DNA of 64,000 nt from Nannocystis sp. (GTDB lineage: Bacteria > Myxococcota_A > Polyangia > Nannocystales > Nannocystaceae): contig JADJRG010000023.1 in assembly GCA_016712315.1 (NCBI GenBank), positions 1-64,000 on the forward strand, given 5' to 3'. Below, in pieces: positions 55,181 to 63,642 of the stretch; position 1 is the first letter of the stretch; every line of letters starts with the position of its first letter. Made by a program: the position numbers and the translations under genes. The notes under the pieces were generated by a model that was given only the letters and a program-made list of their open reading frames with translations, did no database searches and had not been told where the DNA came from.

Positions 55181-56212
55181 TCACGCCGCTCGTAGGGCCG
55201 CGGCGAAGCGTGCAGCGACGGCGGCGGCCTGGTCAGCGCTCGGCAGCCCGAGCGCTGCCGGGGCTCGGCGGACCTCGGCGGCCGCTTGCGCGGGCAAGCG
55301 GGCGAGGGCGGCCGCTTGGGCAGCGAGCACCCCGCACCGCGCCTCGGCATCGAGCTGTCCGATGAGCCATGTATGAAGATCCCAGGCGAGCTGCGCGTGG
55401 CCGACCTCGTCGGCGAAGAGCCGGCGGTAGACCTCGCGCAGCGCGGGGACCGTCGACGAGCGGGCGATCCAGCCGCCGACCACCGCGCCCCAGGCCTCGC
55501 GCACGCAGCCCTCGATCGCGTTGTCGATGGCGACCGCGCGGAGATCAGGAGAGCGTGCGGCGCAGCGGGTCGCCGGCACCTCGGCGCCGAGGCTCTGCGC
55601 GAGGACGGTGACCTCCTCGGCGTGGACCCGCTCCTCGGCGGCCGCGCGGCGGCAGCGCGCCACGAGCTCAGCTGGCGCCCCCCAGCGCGCGAGGCGCGAG
55701 GCGAGCTCGTCGAAGGCGGTCACCGAGGCCGCCTCGAGCGCGGCCGCGCAAGCGAGCGCTTCCGCGAGATCGTCACCCGCAGGGGCGACGTCGACGTGGC
55801 CGATCGGTCGCCGACCGATGCAGCCGGAGGACCCGTCGACCGCGTCGCCCGCGCATTGCACGTGACCGACGACGGCCTCGGAGGTCGCTCCAGGCGTCGG
55901 GTCGAGCGTCGAGGTGCAGGTGTCGGGGTTCGTCTCCCAATACGACTCTCCGGGGCGGAAGAGGCCGTCGCAGAGGTGCTCGCACGTGAGCTCGGCGCGG
56001 GTGAGATACACCCCGCGGGCCGCGGCCTCGTCGATCGTCTCGGTCACGTCGGCCTCGGTGATGTCGCGATCGATCGCGAACGCCTCGGTGATGAAGGAGC
56101 AGCCGTCGACCTCCCCGCCGCTGGTATCCGCGCTCGGATCGTCGCGATCCGAGCAAGAGCCGGCCGAGCCGGCCGCGACGGCGGCGAGGATGAGGACGCG
56201 GAGGCGTGGCAT
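55181..56212 (-). CDS. ferritin-like domain lipoprotein
   Basis: A 343-residue protein from ATG 56212 with a signal peptide ending in lipobox GSAGSCSDRDD. After an N-terminal Cys-containing region (C in TCEHLCDGLF), a four-helix ferritin-like bundle follows: ACAAALEAASVTAFDELASRL with a Glu ligand, RCRRAAAEERVHAEEVTVLAQS with the conserved EExxH pair, IEGCVREAWGAVVGGW and RRLFADEVGHAQLAWDLHTW with the second ExxH. This arrangement is expected to bind a di-iron or di-manganese centre. Exported ferritin-like proteins of myxobacteria have no assigned role. Frame intact; the gene is convergent with the Cys-rich lipoprotein. Confidence 0.82.
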   Translation of the reverse strand: MPRLRVLILAAVAAGSAGSCSDRDDPSADTSGGEVDGCSFITEAFAIDRDITEADVTETIDEAAARGVYLTRAELTCEHLCDGLFRPGESYWETNPDTCTSTLDPTPGATSEAVVGHVQCAGDAVDGSSGCIGRRPIGHVDVAPAGDDLAEALACAAALEAASVTAFDELASRLARWGAPAELVARCRRAAAEERVHAEEVTVLAQSLGAEVPATRCAARSPDLRAVAIDNAIEGCVREAWGAVVGGWIARSSTVPALREVYRRLFADEVGHAQLAWDLHTWLIGQLDAEARCGVLAAQAAALARLPAQAAAEVRRAPAALGLPSADQAAAVAARFAAALRAA

Positions 56213-56369
56213 GGCGTCGAGTGTAGCCGCCGTCGACGGCGACGGCCCGGGTTAACGACGACGACGTCCACCGCGGCCGCCGCACCCACGGCCTCAAGGA
56301 CCCTGCCTGCTTCACCGTCCTGCACCCGGGTGATTGCAAGCCCGGCCCTGACGGGTTCAATATTCCTGC

Positions 56370-56810
56370 ATGAACCTCCCAGATGGGCTCAAGCACGCAG
56401 TCAAGATGGGCGCCGACGAGGTGTTCCTTGAGTGGCTCGACCTGTCGAAGGATGACCCTGAGGGCGCGCTCGAGTCCCTCGGTGCCTCGTATCAGGAGGA
56501 CTTCCGACCGGACCGGTTCGCCGAGCACGACGTGATCCGATGGGTCGCGGACCTCGCAGCCTGGGATGACGGGATCGGGCATGCCTCACATGCGGCGCGG
56601 GTGAGGCGGTTGGAGGTCTTGATCTGCGACGCCGGAGTCGAGTTCGCACGCGGCCTGATCGCGCAGGCCACTGGCGAAGGCGAGATCCCCGAACGGGTGC
56701 GGCCTTACCTCCCCGAGCTCACGCCGCTCATCGACGAGCTGAAGCGGGCCATCGCTGCCGGGACGTTCAATGACTCCTCGTTCGACCTCGACGCTGCGAT
56801 CTGGGGCTGA
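56370..56810 (+). CDS. hypothetical acidic protein
   Basis: A 146-residue protein from ATG 56370. The sequence is acidic and mostly helical, with LKHAVKMGADEVFLEWLDLSKDDPEGALESL at the start, IRWVADLAAWDDGIGHASHAARVRRLEV in the middle and LPELTPLIDELKRAIAAGTF near the end. There is no signal peptide, membrane segment or Cys. I cannot place it in a family. It is read in a single frame with normal codon bias for the region and stands alone between divergent neighbours, so it is probably a real gene. Confidence 0.65.
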   Translation: MNLPDGLKHAVKMGADEVFLEWLDLSKDDPEGALESLGASYQEDFRPDRFAEHDVIRWVADLAAWDDGIGHASHAARVRRLEVLICDAGVEFARGLIAQATGEGEIPERVRPYLPELTPLIDELKRAIAAGTFNDSSFDLDAAIWG

Positions 56811-56821
56811 TCCGCTCGCCA

Positions 56822-57081
56822 CTATCTGTCGAGCTGCCCCAGGCACCGCCGCAGCTCCTGATCCTGGTCGCCATCGGCCGCCGCAGTCGTGAACGTCGCC
56901 CTCGACAGCGCCTCCCCACCCGGCTCGAGGGCCGCCGCCTGCGCCTCCCCGCCGCTCTCCCCTCGCGCCTGATGCGCGACCGTGAGATCTCCCTCAGTGG
57001 TTCGTTCTTGGTTCGTTTTTGGTTCAATTTTCAGGCCGGCTCCGAGAAACGCCTCAGTTCCTCCGAATTTCGAATCTCTAG
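56822..57081 (-). other. possible truncated coding tail left of the duplicated segment
   Basis: The minus strand is open here and reads a plausible hydrophilic C-terminus ending in RATFTTAAADGDQDQELRRC, LGQLDR and a stop at 56822-56824, with LGAGLKIEP at its upstream end where the 267-bp segment begins. A gene running on the minus strand may have lost its 5' part when the segment arrived. The nearby 11-bp repeats are in the same open region. No family is recognised. Confidence 0.3.
56999..57031 (+). repeat. three tandem 11-bp repeats
   Basis: Three 11-base units stand head to tail: GGTTCGTTCTT, GGTTCGTTTTT and GGTTCAATTTT. The first five bases are constant and the last bases become T-rich. 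The unit length is about one helical turn, so all copies face the same side of the helix, as in iteron-type protein-binding sites. They lie 51 bases left of the duplicated segment in DNA that is much less GC-rich than its surroundings. Confidence 0.85.
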
Positions 57082-57348
57082 CCCCCTCATCGCCGACATC
57101 GACAGCGACGGCCACGCTGACATCGTCGTCTCCTCCAACAACTACTCCGGCTTCAACTGCGGCGGCCAGAAGACCACGGGGGTGCGCGTCTTCTCCGCCC
57201 CGCGGTGGACTCGTACTCGCAAGCTCTGGAATCAGCACGCTTATTCGGTGACCAACATCGACAATGATGGCAACGTGCCGGCCACGCCTGTGAACAACTG
57301 GACCCAGCCAGGCCTCAACAATTTCCGGCAGAACTACATCGAAGACGT
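57082..57348 (+). repeat. 267-bp duplicated segment, copy 2 (outside any intact gene)
   Basis: Identical to 42456-42722. Here it is read in a plus frame without a start and continues into an unrelated 36-residue tail (SPRSALVRLSELSEAQEAASW and more) that stops before the B3/4 gene. The left side begins after TCTAG and the right side resumes with GTCGCC, with no flanking direct repeat and no transposase, so it was not placed by a recognisable insertion sequence. Confidence 0.92.
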
Positions 57349-57456
57349 GTCGCCACGCAGCGCCCTCGTCCGCCTCAGCGAGCTCAGCGAGGCCCAAGAG
57401 GCCGCGTCGTGGAGCGCGCCCCCGCGTCCTGAAAGCAGACGCTCGAATCGCTGCGC

Positions 57457-58098
57457 CTACCCCTGATCCAGGGTGAGGGCGACGTCGCGGGTGGTCGCGC
57501 CGATCTCCTCCAGGATCCGCCGATACCACGCAGCGGCGACGGACGCGCGGCCGGGGAGGGCGAGGCTGCCCCAGAGCACGGAGAGGGTCGTGCGGGTCTG
57601 CGGCGTGGTCTTGGTCCGCTGCGCGTCCTTCACCGGGTTGGCGCAGGGGCCATCGGCGTCGTGGATGCAGAGGAGGTTGGCGACATCGATGACCTGGCCG
57701 GAGGCGTTGAAGACGTACGTACTGTCGGGCGCGGCGGGAGCGATCGAGAGCGGCGGCGTCGCGCGAGCGAGGTCGATCACCGAGATCGGCAGGCCGCTGC
57801 GGAGCGAGACCAGGTTGCACGCGTCGACGGCGGCGTTGATCGTGCCGAGCTGCCCGTCGGCGACCGCCCGCAGCAGGTACTCGGAGGAGGGCTTGGAGCG
57901 ACCGGTGGGGCGAAAGCCGCGGGCGCGGAGCAGATCGCGGATGACGGCGCGGACCGAGTCATCGCTGGCGAGGGGGGCGTCCGCGCCTGCGAAGCCGCAG
58001 GCGAGCGCGGGCAGGCGGCCGAGCTCACCGAGGGGCGCGGAGAAGTCGGTGACAAAGGCATGGACGTCGAGGTTCGGGTAGGACGCGCAGCGGAGCAT
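57457..58098 (-). CDS. B3/4 domain protein (tRNA-synthetase beta-like editing fold)
   Basis: A 213-residue protein from ATG 58098. The domain seen in the beta subunit of phenylalanyl-tRNA synthetase is recognised from RAVIRDLLRARGFRPTGRSKPSSEYLLRAVADGQLGTINAAVDACN, the conserved Asn-Ala-Val-Asp box, then LPISVIDLARA and a later DAQRTKTTPQTRTTLSVLWGS with Arg-Thr near the C-terminus. Stand-alone B3/4 proteins are thought to bind or edit misacylated nucleotides or to act in lysine-type tRNA-like metabolism; no role is established. It is flanked by the duplicated segment on one side and a lipoprotein on the other. Confidence 0.85.
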   Translation of the reverse strand: MLRCASYPNLDVHAFVTDFSAPLGELGRLPALACGFAGADAPLASDDSVRAVIRDLLRARGFRPTGRSKPSSEYLLRAVADGQLGTINAAVDACNLVSLRSGLPISVIDLARATPPLSIAPAAPDSTYVFNASGQVIDVANLLCIHDADGPCANPVKDAQRTKTTPQTRTTLSVLWGSLALPGRASVAAAWYRRILEEIGATTRDVALTLDQG

Positions 58099-58147
58099 GA
58101 CGCGCGGATGGTAGCGCGACGCTGCGGCGCGATCAGCGACGCGCCGG

Positions 58148-59392
58148 CTACTGCGGGAGCGTCGACATACACTCCGTCAGCGGCCCTGTGAGGCCGGTCC
58201 AGCCGGCGGGCGCGTCGCCGGCGGGCTTCGGCCCGGTGACCAGCGCTGGCGTCAGCGCGAGGGTGACTGGGTCGGCCCCGAAGAGCTTGGCGTTGATGTC
58301 GAGGAGGTAGAGGCGGGCGGTGTTGTCGGCGAAGAGCGGGCCGCCGAGCGCGTGCGAGCCCCAGGTGCCGCCGTTGCCGACCTTCGTGCCGGTCCCGGTG
58401 TTGTAGTTGAAGTTGTAGACCGAGCCGGAGTCGATCGCGAAGCCCTCGCCGTCGGTGATCTGCCCCATCTTGTCGATCCCCGGGCCGAGATCATCGATGT
58501 CGGCGACGCTCGCGTTCTGGAGGTCGGTGATCACCTCGTAGTTGAGGTCGCCGGCGAGGTAGTCGCCGGTGAAGCGGATCAGCCGGTTGCCGATCGCATT
58601 CGAGAGATCGACGCCGCTGTCCATGAGGTACACGAGGCCCTTGCAGTCGGTGTAGAGGGCCTCGATCAGGAGGGTGTCGGGGACCATGCCGATGATCTTG
58701 ACCTCGACGCTGCTCGGCGTCGTCGGCGGCTCGGCGACGTGGAAGATCTGCGTGCCGATCCCCTGGAGGACCCGCGAGCCGAGGAGCGAGCCGTCGTTGA
58801 GCATCGTCATGCCGTTGAAGCCGTCGAGCAGCGGGGTGGTGATCGTGCTCGTGACCAGCTCGACGACCGTGCCGTCGTTCTCGTCGATCTTGATGTAGTG
58901 GAGCTTGTCCTCGACCGAGTACCAGAGGTTCGGGGTCTCCCAGAGCGGGTTCTCGACGCCCCCGGTGGTCGCATCGGTGTCGGTGTCGTCGGTGTCGCCG
59001 GTCGTCCCGGTGTCGGTGCTCGTCCCGGTGTCGGTGCTCGTCCCGCTGTCGGTGCTCGTCCCGCTGTCGGTGCTTGTCCCGCTGTCGGTCGTGCCGCTGT
59101 CGGTCGTCCCGGTGTCGGTCATCCCGCTCGTCGGGTCGCTGGCGCTCGTGGTGCTCGTCACCGGCGAGCTCGTGCTCGCCGAGGTCGCGCTCGCGGCGGT
59201 CTCGCTGCCGCTCATCCCGCCGCTGGTCGTCGCTCCGGTGGTCGTCTCCGAGTCCCCGCTCGTCTGGGTGCTCGTCCCCGCGGTGCCGCTCGACACCTCG
59301 CTCTCGCCGGCGTCGCCGCTCTCTCCTCCGGAGCACGCGAGCGAGAGGAGAGCGAGGGTGCAGAACACGACGAGGGGGGCATGAAGATCCAT
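58148..59392 (-). CDS. lipoprotein with Thr/Ser/Asp repeats and propeller-like domain
   Basis: A 414-residue lipoprotein from ATG 59392 with lipobox LLSLACSGGESG. Residues 20-145 are a low-complexity linker ending in TDSGTSTDSGTSTDSGTSTD-type repeats encoded by near-identical 18-base units. The C-terminal 265 residues contain NLWYSVEDKLHYIKID, DGFNGMTMLNDGSLLGSRVL, LIEALYTDCKGLVYLMDSG and DGEGFAIDSGSVYNFNYN, a propeller-like alternation of strands with Asp-rich turns. It resembles the other lipoproteins in layout but shares no close phrase, so it is a more distant relative. Cellular location is predicted to be the outer membrane; function unknown. Confidence 0.8.
   Translation of the reverse strand: MDLHAPLVVFCTLALLSLACSGGESGDAGESEVSSGTAGTSTQTSGDSETTTGATTSGGMSGSETAASATSASTSSPVTSTTSASDPTSGMTDTGTTDSGTTDSGTSTDSGTSTDSGTSTDTGTSTDTGTTGDTDDTDTDATTGGVENPLWETPNLWYSVEDKLHYIKIDENDGTVVELVTSTITTPLLDGFNGMTMLNDGSLLGSRVLQGIGTQIFHVAEPPTTPSSVEVKIIGMVPDTLLIEALYTDCKGLVYLMDSGVDLSNAIGNRLIRFTGDYLAGDLNYEVITDLQNASVADIDDLGPGIDKMGQITDGEGFAIDSGSVYNFNYNTGTGTKVGNGGTWGSHALGGPLFADNTARLYLLDINAKLFGADPVTLALTPALVTGPKPAGDAPAGWTGLTGPLTECMSTLPQ
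59016..59087 (-). repeat. four tandem 18-bp units in lipoprotein linker
   Basis: On the plus strand the unit GTGCTCGTCCCGGTGTCG or a variant with one or two changes occurs at 59016-59033, 59034-59051, 59052-59069 and 59070-59087. On the coding strand it gives the Asp-(Ser/Thr)-Gly-Thr-Ser-Thr repeat. Continued, shorter units follow. The repeat should be able to expand and contract in frame. Confidence 0.85.
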
Positions 59393-59451
59393 GCCCGTAC
59401 TATCTCACGGCGATCGCCCGGCCCGCGGGCACGAGCGCGAGCGCGTGTGCG

Positions 59452-61555
59452 TCAGCCGTTGCCGCCGATCTCGGTGCTGCCGGTGACCTCGATCTTCGCG
59501 GCGAAATCGAGCGCGTCCTGGGTGGGGAGCTGGACGTTGTCGCTGATCTCGAGGTTACCGTCGACCAGCGTCAGATTAGCGAGCGCGTCGAGCGACGTGA
59601 GCAGCAGGTTACCGACGATGCTGAGGTCGCCGACGATCGCCGTCACCCCCTCCATGCCGGCGAGCGACTTCAAGCTCGGGTTCTTCCAGAACTGAAGGCG
59701 CCCGCCGACCGCGGGGGCGAGGACCATGCCTGCCATATCCACGAGCGACGGGTTCTCGCGGATGATGAAGCTGCCTGCCACAGCGGTCAGCGCGTCGAGG
59801 CCGGCGACCGACGCCAGCGACGCGTTGTCCTCGAGCGTGATCGAGGCCGCCGTCGCGAGCGCGCCGAGCCCGCTCAGGTCCACGAGCGCGTCGCAGAGCC
59901 GTACATCGACATCACCCGCCGCCGCGACCGACGAGAGCCCGCTGAGATCGTCGAGCGCCGGCAGATCGGCGAGGCGGAGCCCGCCCGGCAGGGCAGCGAC
60001 GCCCGCGAGCCCCGACAGCGACGCCACGAGCGGTGAAAAGCTGACATCGAGGCTATCGACGCTGACCAGCGACGGCAGCGGACCGACGTCGACGAGCACC
60101 TGACCGCGGACGCTCAGCGCCGCGACCTGCGCCAGCGCGTCGAGGCCTCCGAGGTCGACGACGCCGGCGTCGCTGATCTGCAGGAACTCCGCGGACACGA
60201 GGTTCTTGAGCCCGTCCAGCGACTTCAGCGAAGGCACATCGATCAACCGCACGTTCAGCGCCGAGCTCATCCCCTCGAGGCCGGCGAGCGACGTGAGCGC
60301 GGGGCACTCCCAGATCTCGAGCGTACTCGGGCCGACCGGACCGAGGCCGGCGAGCGACGCGACGCCGAGCTCACGCATGAGGATCGCCTGGACGCTGGTC
60401 AACCCCTCGAGGCCGCTCAGGTCCGCGAGTTTTGGCAGATCACGGAGGTCGAGCTGACCCGGCAAGGCGGCGACGCCGCTGAGCCCCGCGAGGCTGCTCG
60501 CCTCCGGCAACCCCTCGATGATCACCGCGCCGCCGACCTCTTCGAGCGCCGACAACGGCCCGAGGTCCTTGACCGCGAGGCCGCGCAGGGTGAGCGAGCC
60601 GTCGATCCGGCGCAGCGAAGCGAGCGCGTCGAGCACATCCTCACAGAGCACCCCGTCGATCCGCAGCGGCCCCTCGATGCACTCGACCCCCGCGAGCTGC
60701 TGGAGCGCCCCGGAGTCGGATCCCTGGAAGATCGCGCTCCCGGCCCAAGCGACCCCGCCGTCCGCGCAGGTCCCGAGCGGCGGCGGGCCGCCCGTACCGC
60801 CGTCGCAGAAGGCGATCGCCGTCGTCCTGGTCAAGCCGCCTCGCATACACGCCCAGCGCTGACTCGCCGCCGGCATCGCCAGGCACCCCGCGAAGTAGTC
60901 CGGACTCGCGAGCTCGAGCCCCGATGGTTGGTCCATCGACGTCCCCAGGTCCTCCCACTCGCACTCACGCGCCCACATCGCCCCCCCCCGCGCGCAGGTG
61001 GAAGACGCCCGCCGCGCCGGAGTAGCTGCCGTCGAGCGTCGAGCTCCAGCCGTACGTCCCCGGCGCGCGATCGCGCAGCGCCGCGAGCGTGCAGTCGAGC
61101 GCCTCTTCGTCGTATTCGCGCGCCTCGGGATCGTCATCGCAGAGGCCCTGCTCACCGCACGACTCGAGCACGGGGCCGCAGTCGAGCGAGTCGCTCGCGC
61201 AGTAGGTCACCGAGGTGAGCATCGCACCGACGCTGCACCAGCTCGGCCCCTCGAGGTCGTCGCAGGCCTCCCAGTTGCCGTTCGCGCACGTGTTGATCGT
61301 GCAGCCGCACGCGTGCCCTGTCGCCTCCTCGCCGCCGCCCGTGGTGCATACGCCCGTCGCGTCGGTCGTCGAGCTCGTCTCGGTCTCGCCGTCGCTCTCG
61401 CTCGTCGGAGCCGACGCCGCGCTGGTCGACGTCGACTCCGTGTCGGTCATCGACTCGCTGCCCTCGGTCGCCGAAGTGGACGCGCCGGGGGTGCAGGCCA
61501 GGCCCGCTCCCGCGAGCAGGAGGGCGAAGCGGCGGGGGAGGGCGCTGTGGGACAT
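59452..61555 (-). CDS. Cys-rich lipoprotein with receptor-L/leucine-rich-like repeats; frameshift at nine-G run
   Basis: From ATG 61555 a lipoprotein (lipobox GAGLACTPG) has a Ser/Thr linker and a Cys-rich module with TGVCTTGGGEEATGHACGC, then a domain with GCSVGAMLTSVTYCASD. The frame is lost at a run of nine G on the coding strand (plus 60981-60989); reading eight G would continue into the second piece. That piece, from AMWAREC down to stop at 59452, is about 500 residues of receptor-L/leucine-rich-like repeats: LSGVAALPGQLDLRDLPKLADLSGLEGLTS, SLKSLDGLKNLVSAEFLQISDAGVVDL and related, with a regular 22-24 residue spacing. Such repeats make a curved surface for binding protein or glycan. The whole is about 700 residues. 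A homopolymer slip, real or technical, is the single defect. Confidence 0.78.
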
Positions 61556-61710
61556 CGACCGCAACTACCACATCCGCGGGCCACGGGCACGCGACGACGC
61601 GCGCGCTGCCGGCCAGCTTCGTCGAAAGAATTCGCGCGTAGCCGGCCCAAAGGAGCCCGCGGAGCGCCCCCTCAGCCGCGATCTCGAGCGTCCCGTGGCG
61701 CTCGCTGACT

Positions 61711-61732
61711 TGTCATAACGATAGTCATGACA
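61711..61732. other. inverted repeat downstream of sulP
   Basis: TGTCAT at 61711-61716 pairs with ATGACA at 61727-61732 over a ten-base spacer, eight bases past the stop of the minus-strand SulP gene. It is short and lacks a U-run on the coding side, so it may be a weak terminator or an operator; the AT content is higher than in the neighbourhood. Confidence 0.3.
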
Positions 61733-61739
61733 GCGAACC

Positions 61740-63461
61740 TCAGTGGTTCGCTTGCAGCACCCGCGGATCGACGGAGCAGCGCTCGCCGAGCGCTTGTTGC
61801 ACGGCCTCGTGGGTGGTGATCGCGAATTTATCGGCGCCGAGGAGGTCTTGGAAGCCCGACCGCGCCAACAGGTCGCGCACAGGGCCGGTGACCGCCGCGA
61901 AGTAGAGCGCGATGTCCTTCGCCGCGAGGCCGCGATGGAGCTCCTGCAGGGTGTTCAGCGCTGAGATATCGACGTCGTGGATCCCCGCGGCGTCGAGGAT
62001 CACCCCGCGCACCGGCGTCGCCGCCTCGTCGATCAGGCGCATCAACGTCTCGCGCAAGAAGGCCACGTTGGCGAAGTAGAGCTGCGCGTCGATCCGCACG
62101 ATCACCAGCCCGGGCACCGGCAAGGCGTCCGGGAATCGATCGAGGTTGCGGTAGACCGTCGTCCCCGGGAGCCGCCCCAGGACGGCCGTATGCGGCCGCG
62201 TAGTCCGCAGCACGAAGAGCACCAGCGACAGCAGCACCCCGAGCGCGAGGCCCGTCGTGATCCCGAGCGTCAGCGTCGCCGCGAAGGTCACGCCCAGCGT
62301 CAAGAGCTCGCGGCGGCGCAGCCGCCACAGCGTACGCGGCAGCTTCAAGTCGACGAGGCCCGCGACCGCGACCACGATGATCGCCGCGAGCGCCGCCTTC
62401 GGCAGGCCGTGCAGCAGCGGCGTCAACAGCAGCAGCGCCACCGCCACGATCGCCGCCGTGAACACCCCAGCGAGCCCCGTGCGCGCCCCTGCCTGCGCGT
62501 TGACGGCCGTGCGCGAGAGGCCGCCGGCGATCGGATAGCCGCGCATCAGACCTGTGGCGAGGTTGCTGAGCCCCAGCGCCACCAGCTCGCGGTCGGCGTC
62601 GGGGCGGTCGTCGGGGCCGGCGACCGCGAGGCCCGATGAGATCGCCTCCATGAACGACAGCAGCGCGATCGTCAGGGCGGCCGGTGCCAGCGAGATCAGC
62701 GTCGTCGAGGAGATCCACGGCAACGCGAAGCCTGGCAGCCCTGCCGGGATCTCGCCTAGCACCGCCACCCCGCGGCCAGCCAGGTCGAAGAGCGTCGAGC
62801 TGATGATCGCCAGCGCGACGACCACGATCGCCTTACCGCGGAAGCGGGCGAGCCCGATGAGCAGGCTCACCGCGGCGAGGCCGACCAGCAGCGTCGGCAC
62901 GTGGATCCCGGCGCGGGCGCCCCACAGCTCGCCGAGGATCGTGTGCAGGCCGGTGCTGGGAGACAGCTTGACGCCGAAGAGCGCGCCGATCTGGCTGGCA
63001 GCGATCACCAGCGCCGCCGCCGAGGTGAAGCCGCTGAGCACCGGCTGCGACAGGAAGGTGACGACGAAGCCGAGCCGCAGCGCCCCCATCGCCAGCTGGA
63101 TCAGGCCGACCAGCGCCGCGAGGGCCGCCGCCGCCACGACGATCGTCTCGCCGCCGACCAGCGCGAGGCTGCTGAGCGCGGCCGCGACCAGCAGCGAGTC
63201 CATCGCCACGGGCCCGACCGCGAGCTTGGGCGAGCTGCCGAACACCGCGTACACGATCGGCGGGGCGATCGCGGCGTAGAGCCCGACGATCGGCGGCAGC
63301 CCGGCGATCATCGCGTAGGCCATCGCCTGCGGGATCAGCATCACCGCGGTCGTCAGCCCCGCGGTAAGGTCACCGGGCAGGTCCGCCCGCCGGTAGCGCG
63401 GCAACCACGCGAGGATCGGGACGAGTCGCCGCAATCGGTCCATCGTCGCGCTACTATGCAT
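61740..63461 (-). CDS. SulP family anion transporter with STAS domain
   Basis: A 573-residue protein from ATG 63461 (an alternative ATG lies at 63443). The membrane part has 10-12 helices with the SulP signatures LTTAVMLIPQAMAYAMIAGLPPIVGLYAA and FGSSPKLAVGPVAMDSLLVAAAL near the first helices, then SFMEAISSGLAVAGPDDRPDADRELVALGLSNL and GYPIAGGLSRTAVNAQAGARTGLAG. The C-terminal 110 residues form a STAS domain with VRIDAQLYFANVAFLRETLM and GIHDVDISALNTLQELHRG. SulP proteins move sulfate, bicarbonate or other anions through the inner membrane. It is divergent from the quinone reductase gene at 63643, which handles sulfide, suggesting a shared role in sulfur or bicarbonate handling (inference). 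Confidence 0.93.
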   Translation of the reverse strand: MHSSATMDRLRRLVPILAWLPRYRRADLPGDLTAGLTTAVMLIPQAMAYAMIAGLPPIVGLYAAIAPPIVYAVFGSSPKLAVGPVAMDSLLVAAALSSLALVGGETIVVAAAALAALVGLIQLAMGALRLGFVVTFLSQPVLSGFTSAAALVIAASQIGALFGVKLSPSTGLHTILGELWGARAGIHVPTLLVGLAAVSLLIGLARFRGKAIVVVALAIISSTLFDLAGRGVAVLGEIPAGLPGFALPWISSTTLISLAPAALTIALLSFMEAISSGLAVAGPDDRPDADRELVALGLSNLATGLMRGYPIAGGLSRTAVNAQAGARTGLAGVFTAAIVAVALLLLTPLLHGLPKAALAAIIVVAVAGLVDLKLPRTLWRLRRRELLTLGVTFAATLTLGITTGLALGVLLSLVLFVLRTTRPHTAVLGRLPGTTVYRNLDRFPDALPVPGLVIVRIDAQLYFANVAFLRETLMRLIDEAATPVRGVILDAAGIHDVDISALNTLQELHRGLAAKDIALYFAAVTGPVRDLLARSGFQDLLGADKFAITTHEAVQQALGERCSVDPRVLQANH

Positions 63462-63611
63462 CAATCGGGCCAAGGCATGTCGCGGTCAACACGGGTCCGC
63501 ACGCGCCGCCGAGGGCGTCGACGATGTCGAACGTCGCAACATGGTGCTACATCCAGCCAGCGTACGCCCCGTACGGCTCCTACGGCTTGTGCCGACGCAC
63601 CGCCTTTCCGC

Positions 63612-63627
63612 TGGCACGAGCCCTGCA
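63612..63627 (+). promoter_or_regulatory. sigma-54 type promoter candidate
   Basis: TGGCACGAGCCCTGCA matches the sigma-54 consensus TGGCACG-N4-TTGCA in all but one base. GG at 63613-63614 and GC at 63625-63626 have the required spacing of 12 bases between them. The predicted start point is near 63638, only about five bases before ATG 63643, so the message would be nearly leaderless. A binding site for an enhancer protein further upstream cannot be named. Confidence 0.4.
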
Positions 63628-63642
63628 TTGAAGTAACCACAC

